Shown here: positions 59,769 through 64,000 of the stretch, piece after piece | Numbering within the stretch: position 1 is the first letter of the stretch | Layout of the letters: the number at the start of each line of letters is the position of its first letter | From: Pyrinomonadaceae bacterium | Lineage (GTDB): Bacteria; Acidobacteriota; Blastocatellia; Pyrinomonadales; Pyrinomonadaceae | Reading direction: 5' to 3' | Assembly: GCA_026129865.1 (NCBI GenBank) | Contig: JAHCHG010000006.1 | Location: 1 to 64,000 of the forward strand | DNA length: 64,000 nt | The notes under the pieces: model-generated | What the model was told of the DNA's origin: nothing | Databases searched by the model: none | Seen by the model: only the letters and a program-made list of their open reading frames with translations | Made by a program: the position numbers and the translations under genes

Positions 59769-60914
59769 ATGAAACAGAAAGTTTTACAATTTATCGGCAG
59801 TTTTCACGAGGGCGGTTCCGAACGCCAGGCTGTTCAACTGTGCAGTTTGTTGAAAGACGAAGGTTCTTTTCAGGTTTTTGCAGCGACTCTCGATCGGTCG
59901 GGAAGTTTGCTGAATGAAATCGGATCATTAAAATTGGGTGAAATTCCCGAGTATAAGCTGACGAGTTTCTATGGCGCAAATTTCATCAAACAGGCTAAAA
60001 AGTGCGCTGAATTCATTCGACGAAACGAGATCGACGTAGTTCATACACACGATTTTTATACAAATATTTTCGGCATGACCGCGGCTTTTCTCGCACGACG
60101 CCCGGCGCGGATCGCTTCGAAACGCGAGACTTTGAGCAAGAGTGGGAGCCAATTTTTTATTGAACGCCAGTCATTTCATCTAGCCGACCGGATCGTCGCA
60201 AACGCCGGCGCGGTGAAAGATTTTCTTACGGAACAAGGAGTTCCGCACGCGAAGATCGAGACGATCTATAACGGCATCGACATCCGCCGAGTCGCCGCCG
60301 AAAACGAACGTCAAAGGGACCGCATTTTGACGGATTTCGGGCTTCCCGCAAGAGAAAATTTGAGATTTGTTACGCTCGTCGCAAATATGCGAAGCGAGGT
60401 CAAAGATCACAGAATGTTCCTGAAAGGCGCGGCAAAAATATCGGAAAAGTTTGAGAATGTTAGATTTATTGCGGCGGGCGAAGGCGAGTTAACAGGCGAA
60501 TTGAAAGAATTTTCGAATCGATGCGGAATCGGGGACCGGGTGTTTTTCACCGGACGCTGCAGCAATGTCGCAAACCTGCTTGCGGTTTCAGACGTTTGCG
60601 TTCTGACGTCAAGGTCGGAGGGTTTTTCAAATTCGATTCTTGAATACATGGCAGCGGGAAAACCCGTAGTTGCAACAGATGTCGGCGGAGCAAACGAAGC
60701 GATAGTCGAAGGCGAGACGGGTTTTCTTGTTAATTCCGAAGACGATTCGACGTTTTCAAAACGCGTTCTCGAACTTTTATCAGACAGCGAAAAAGCTGCA
60801 AGATTCGGCAAAGCCGGAAGAGAGCGCGTCGAACGACTTTTTTCGACCGACGCGCAGCTCGGGAAAACGATCGAACTTTATAAATCTGTGCTTGCAGATA
60901 GATCTAAAATTTAA
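59769..60914 (+). CDS. glycosyltransferase, family GT4
   Basis: 381 residues, GT-B fold. N-terminal domain: KVLQFIGSFHEGGSERQAVQL and VVHTHDFYTNIFGMTAAFLAR. C-terminal donor-binding domain: TIYNGIDIRRV, FVTLVANMRSEVKDHRMFL, FIAAGEGELTGELKEF, VFFTGRCSNVANLLAVSDVCVLTSRSEGFSNSILEYMAAGKPVVATDVGG, cited by VCVLTSRSEGFSNSILEYMA, with the E-x7-E motif. It is a retaining transferase using an NDP-sugar. Its TAA stop shares a base with the next ATG. Confidence 0.92.
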   Translation: MKQKVLQFIGSFHEGGSERQAVQLCSLLKDEGSFQVFAATLDRSGSLLNEIGSLKLGEIPEYKLTSFYGANFIKQAKKCAEFIRRNEIDVVHTHDFYTNIFGMTAAFLARRPARIASKRETLSKSGSQFFIERQSFHLADRIVANAGAVKDFLTEQGVPHAKIETIYNGIDIRRVAAENERQRDRILTDFGLPARENLRFVTLVANMRSEVKDHRMFLKGAAKISEKFENVRFIAAGEGELTGELKEFSNRCGIGDRVFFTGRCSNVANLLAVSDVCVLTSRSEGFSNSILEYMAAGKPVVATDVGGANEAIVEGETGFLVNSEDDSTFSKRVLELLSDSEKAARFGKAGRERVERLFSTDAQLGKTIELYKSVLADRSKI

Positions 60915-62011
60915 TGTCAGATGATCCGGCAAAAATTTTGAAAGTTTTGATCGTCGCGCCGAAAGCGCCGCCGTTCGGCGGTCAGGCGGTTCAGGCGGCA
61001 AGGCTCGTTGAAAATTTTGCGCTCGAGCCCGGAATTCAGGTCGATCTTCAGCCGATCAATCCGGAATTTTTTCCGGCGCTGCAGAAGGTTAAATTTCTTC
61101 GTACGTTTTTAACCGAATCGAAATATGTATTCGATCTTTTCCGCCGCGTCGGAAAATACGATGTTATTCACATTTTTTCGGCGTCGTATTTTTCGTTTTT
61201 GTTATCTCCTTCGCCGGCGATGTTGGTTTCGAAACTTTTCGGCAAGCAAACGATTCTCAATTACCGCAGCGGCGAGGCGCGCGATCATCTTTCGCGCTGG
61301 AAAACAGCCGTTCCGCTGATCAAGAAGTTTGACCGAGTAGTCGCGCCTTCGGGCTATTTGGTTGATGTATTCGCCGAATTTGGAATAGCGGCACAAGCCG
61401 TTTATAACTTTGTCGATACGGAAAAATTTCGATTTCGGAAACGAAAACCGCTGCGCCCGGTATTTCTTTCAAACCGGAATTTCGAACCGCTTTACAATGT
61501 TGCATGCACGCTTCGCGCGTTCGCGCTCGTTCAAAAACGCTTTCCGGACGCCGAATTGATCGTTGCGGGCGGCGGTTCGCAGCGATCTTTGCTGGAAGAT
61601 CTGGCGGCTGAGCTCAAATTAAACAACATCAGTTTTCCCGGTAAAATTCCGCCGTCCGAGATGCCTGCGCTTTATGAACGTGCCGACATTTACCTAAATT
61701 CGCCGAACATCGACAACATGCCGAATTCGGTGATCGAAGCGTATGCGTCCGGAACGCCTGTCATTTCAACAAATGCGGGCGGCATTCCATATATCGTCGA
61801 GAACGAAAAGACCGGTTTGCTGGTCGATGTCAACGATCACGAGGCGCTGGCAAAGGCTGCGATCCGCGTGTTGGAAGATGAAAAATTGGCGCAGAATTTG
61901 ATCGAGAAAGGCAGAAAAATGCTCGATAAATTTTCCTGGACGAACGCGCGCGATGAATGGCTTAGAATTTATCGCGAACTTGCGACCGGCGTCACAAAGG
62001 AAGGCTCGTAA
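60914..62011 (+). CDS. glycosyltransferase, family GT4
   Basis: 365 residues, GT-B fold. N-terminal: VLIVAPKAPPFGGQAVQAARLVENF and YDVIHIFSASYFSFLLSPSPAML. C-terminal: VFLSNRNFEPLYNVACTLRAFALV, LIVAGGGSQRSLLEDLAAEL, ISFPGKIPPSEMPALYERADIYLNSPNIDNMPNSVIEAYASGTPVISTNAGG, cited by ADIYLNSPNIDNMPNSVIEA. PPFGGQ resembles the glycine loop of GT4 enzymes that act on lipid-linked acceptors. Overlaps the upstream GT4 by one base. A 92-base gap (62012-62103) without a gene follows. Confidence 0.92.
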   Translation: MSDDPAKILKVLIVAPKAPPFGGQAVQAARLVENFALEPGIQVDLQPINPEFFPALQKVKFLRTFLTESKYVFDLFRRVGKYDVIHIFSASYFSFLLSPSPAMLVSKLFGKQTILNYRSGEARDHLSRWKTAVPLIKKFDRVVAPSGYLVDVFAEFGIAAQAVYNFVDTEKFRFRKRKPLRPVFLSNRNFEPLYNVACTLRAFALVQKRFPDAELIVAGGGSQRSLLEDLAAELKLNNISFPGKIPPSEMPALYERADIYLNSPNIDNMPNSVIEAYASGTPVISTNAGGIPYIVENEKTGLLVDVNDHEALAKAAIRVLEDEKLAQNLIEKGRKMLDKFSWTNARDEWLRIYRELATGVTKEGS

Positions 62012-62103
62012 AACATTGACAGCACAAAGTTTTGTATGAGATTTTAAAAGCGGCTTAGATTTAGTTTCAGCGCCTTTATCCCCGCAAAATTCCGCATCGT
62101 TAA

Positions 62104-62925
62104 ATGACCCGAGACAAATTTAAAGTGATCGTTCTGACGCACGGAAATCCGCGCCTTTTGCTCGACGGTTTGTTGAAGATCGAGGAAATCGAAGTTGCGG
62201 GAGTTTTTGTCGAAACCCGGACACAGCCGGAACGACCTTTTGTCGAAAAGCTGAAACGGTCGGTAAAATATGATGGTTACGGCGCAACATTTAAGAAATT
62301 TGCGGCAAAAATTGTTGGTTCCGAAACCGAAGGCGGCGAAGCGCTAAACGCGGTCGCTGAAAATCAGAATGCGCTGAAGTCATTTGCCGAAAAAAAGGGA
62401 ATCACACTTGAAACCGTTGAAAGTTATCACAGCGACGATGCGAAGGAGCTCATCCGATCGGTAGGCGCGGACCTTGGAATTTTGTACGGCACAAACATAA
62501 TAAAAAAAGATGTGTTTTCGATTCCGCGGCTTGGTTCGATCAATGTCCATCAGGGTTTGGCGCCGCTTTACCGCGGCGGACCTTCGGTTTTCTGGGAGCT
62601 TTTCAACGGTGAAAAAGAGGTCGGCGTAACCGTCCATTTCGTCGCGCCGAAGGTCGATACCGGTGATGTAATATTGCAAAAGTCGTTTCCGCTTGAATAC
62701 GACTTTGATAAATACGATCTCGATTATGAGCGGTTTATGGAAGATTTTCGCGAAAACCTGCAGGTTCCGATGGCGGAAATGATCTGCGAATCGGTTCGTT
62801 TGATAGCTGCCGGAAACGAGCCGCGGATAAAACAGGATCTATCGCTCGGAAAACGCTATCGTTTGCCTGTGAAAGCGGAAAAAGACGCGATGCTGCGAAT
62901 TTTGAGAAAGCGCAGGCGGATCTGA
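62104..62925 (+). CDS. formyltransferase-like protein, possible sugar N-formyltransferase
   Basis: 273 residues. A formyltransferase core like that of methionyl-tRNA and sugar N-formyltransferases: DLGILYGTNIIKKDVFSIPRLGSINVHQGLAPLYRGG, cited by IKKDVFSIPRLGSINVHQGL, with the Asn-x-His pair in INVHQG and the late Asp in APKVDTGDVIL, then FWELFNGEKEVGVTVHFV. N-formylated 4-amino or 3-amino sugars are common in O-antigens, and genomic context favours that role, but no sugar aminotransferase is in the window. A tRNA formyltransferase would be expected beside def or elsewhere. Donor presumably N10-formyl-tetrahydrofolate. Confidence 0.8.
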   Translation: MTRDKFKVIVLTHGNPRLLLDGLLKIEEIEVAGVFVETRTQPERPFVEKLKRSVKYDGYGATFKKFAAKIVGSETEGGEALNAVAENQNALKSFAEKKGITLETVESYHSDDAKELIRSVGADLGILYGTNIIKKDVFSIPRLGSINVHQGLAPLYRGGPSVFWELFNGEKEVGVTVHFVAPKVDTGDVILQKSFPLEYDFDKYDLDYERFMEDFRENLQVPMAEMICESVRLIAAGNEPRIKQDLSLGKRYRLPVKAEKDAMLRILRKRRRI

Positions 62926-62930
62926 CAATT

Positions 62931-63911
62931 TTGAAGAAAGAATTTTTACAAAAATTTCACAATCTCGGCGGTTTCGCTCCATTCAAATGGGCGAACCGGC
63001 GGCGTCCGGTCGTGCTCACCTATCACCGGTTTTCTGAGGAAAAAATATCGTTTCACACTTCGGTCGACGAATTTACTGCGCATCTTCATTACCTGCGGAA
63101 AAACTGCACTGTTTTGCCTTTGAAGACCATTATCGATCTCATCGATCGCGGCGAATATATTCCGGCAAATTCCGTCGCGATCACCATCGACGACGGATAT
63201 CTGGACGCGTACGAGCTTGCATTTCCAGTACTTTGGGATTTTGCATACTCGGCAACCGTCTTTGCGATCACCGATTTTGTCGGTGGCAAGATCTGGCTTT
63301 GGACCGACAAAATGCGCTATGCGATCGGCGAAACAAAAATGAACGAGCTGCGGATTTCGTTCGGCGATTACGGTACAATCGAAATGAAGCTCGGCGGCGA
63401 AGTTTATAAGGATGCCGACAAGCTGAATTCTCTTTTGAAAAAGCTGCCGGACGATGAAAAGGAGCGAAAGATCGAAGAGATCGCAAACCTGCTCGATGTA
63501 GCAATTCCGGAAATTCCGCCGGCGGAGTTTGCAGCTTTTAATTGGGAACAGGCGCGCGAAATGGATGAAAGTGCGGTTTTTATTGAATCGCATACGGTGA
63601 CGCATCCGATATTGACGAAAATCGACGACCACCGGCTTAAGTTGGAGCTTACCGAATCGAAGAAGGTGATCGAAAAAGAGCTGGACAAAAACGCCGAGAT
63701 CTTTTGCTATCCGAACGGCAGCTTGGACGAACGCGTTCGAAACGCGGTTGAAAATGCGGGTTACAAAAACGCGGTTACGACGGATTTCGGGTTTGTCGAT
63801 CCGCGCGGAGACAGCTTTTTGATGCACCGCATGGACGCCCAAAACGACGTGCTCGATCTGGCGCAGAGCGTAAGCGGATTTGAGAGTTTCAAGCGAAAGC
63901 TTCGCAAATAA
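62931..63911 (+). CDS. polysaccharide deacetylase-family protein
   Basis: 326 residues from a TTG start 5 bases after the previous stop. NodB-homology (CE4) motifs: RPVVLTYHRFSEEKISFHTSVDEFTAHLHYL at the start; SVAITIDDGYLDAYELAFPVL (motif 1, Asp-Asp, metal ligand), and FIESHTVTHPILTKI (motif 2, His-x3-His). FCYPNGSLDERVRNAVENAGYKNAVTTDFG matches the late motifs. An insertion of about 80 residues (GGKIWLWTDKMRYAI to AAFNWEQAREMDE) separates motifs 1 and 2, as in other PEP-CTERM-locus deacetylases. It would remove N- or O-acetyl groups from the polymer. Last gene in the window. Confidence 0.9.
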   Translation: MKKEFLQKFHNLGGFAPFKWANRRRPVVLTYHRFSEEKISFHTSVDEFTAHLHYLRKNCTVLPLKTIIDLIDRGEYIPANSVAITIDDGYLDAYELAFPVLWDFAYSATVFAITDFVGGKIWLWTDKMRYAIGETKMNELRISFGDYGTIEMKLGGEVYKDADKLNSLLKKLPDDEKERKIEEIANLLDVAIPEIPPAEFAAFNWEQAREMDESAVFIESHTVTHPILTKIDDHRLKLELTESKKVIEKELDKNAEIFCYPNGSLDERVRNAVENAGYKNAVTTDFGFVDPRGDSFLMHRMDAQNDVLDLAQSVSGFESFKRKLRK

Positions 63912-63915
63912 CGGA

Positions 63916-64000
63916 GCGCAGGCAGCCTGCCTGCGCGTGAGGCTTAATAAAGTTTTGCGAAGAAATTAAAAAGAGACACACGCAGGCTGGCAGCCTGCGC
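63916..64000. repeat. inverted-repeat element at the window edge
   Basis: GCGCAGGCAGCCTGCCTGCG at the left end (63916 on) pairs with the right-end sequence GGCTGGCAGCCTGCGC running to 64000; arms of about 24 bp differ at about 3 positions. The interior is A/T-rich, like the his-operon elements, though the arm sequence is unrelated. It may continue past the window. Confidence 0.75.

Noticed and set aside
62946..63842. Long minus-strand open frame of 298 codons
   Set aside because: Complete shadow of the polysaccharide deacetylase on the other strand; composition is Arg/Phe/Val-rich with no family pattern.

Overview
The window looks like a chromosomal segment of a mid-GC, Gram-negative-type bacterium. 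The best guess is Acidobacteriota of the Blastocatellia/Pyrinomonadaceae kind. That rests on the mix of genes: an exosortase-linked exopolysaccharide locus with a Wza-type export protein, TonB-like and DUF4097 proteins, zinc-finger anti-sigma/ECF pairs, and many intergenic palindromes. No rRNA or other marker gene is present to prove it, so the assignment is an inference.

Layout. (1) 1-6.8 kb: palindromic repeats, a fragment duplicating the 3' end of a VWA gene, a toxin-antitoxin pair with a broken toxin, a hypothetical surface protein, then on the minus strand a small zinc-ribbon protein, an FHA/peptidase-like membrane protein and a large NorD/CoxE-like VWA protein. (2) 6.8-14.9 kb: a complete histidine pathway in the order hisG-D-C-B-H-A-F-IE, with bifunctional HisB and HisIE. 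It is preceded by a 16-codon leader reading frame with four His codons (candidate attenuator). Almost every gap in the operon holds a different inverted-repeat element, and several repeats contain the stop codon of the upstream gene. (3) 14.9-20 kb: selA, a TonB-domain protein, then three cassette-like units separated by four imperfect hairpins that resemble integron attC sites: a DUF433/DUF5615 pair with a frameshifted toxin, a membrane protein, and a TIR/deoxyribosyltransferase-like protein. (4) 20-25.7 kb: housekeeping genes (serC, a TPR protein, a YceH-like protein, a 3'-5' exonuclease, a flavin reductase, a polyprenyl synthase).

(5) 25.8-37.3 kb: the core of an exosortase/exopolysaccharide system: exosortase, EpsI, PrsT-like TPR lipoprotein, a 62-residue microprotein with a PEP-CTERM-like segment, chain-length determinant, ExeA-type ATPase, BY-kinase, initiating sugar-phosphate transferase, Wza-like export protein, and a YCF48-type beta-propeller. 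(6) 37.4-47.4 kb: tRNA-Val and tRNA-Asp, dcd, an ECF sigma/anti-sigma/two-DUF4097 operon, comM, a long-chain acyl-CoA synthetase, a small zinc-binding protein and an atypical sigma-like regulator. (7) 47.5-64 kb: a second, tightly packed polysaccharide block: O-antigen-ligase-like protein, two GT2s, flippase, two asparagine-synthase-type amidotransferases flanking a decayed methyltransferase and a heparinase II/III-like lyase, two GT4s, a formyltransferase-like enzyme and a polysaccharide deacetylase.

Together regions 5 and 7 would build, modify, polymerise, flip and export a surface polysaccharide, and sort proteins to the envelope through the exosortase. The most interesting signals are the His leader peptide, the repeat colonisation of the his operon, the attC-like cassette array, the exosortase-linked microprotein, and two separate toxin-antitoxin pairs in which the toxin is broken and the antitoxin intact.
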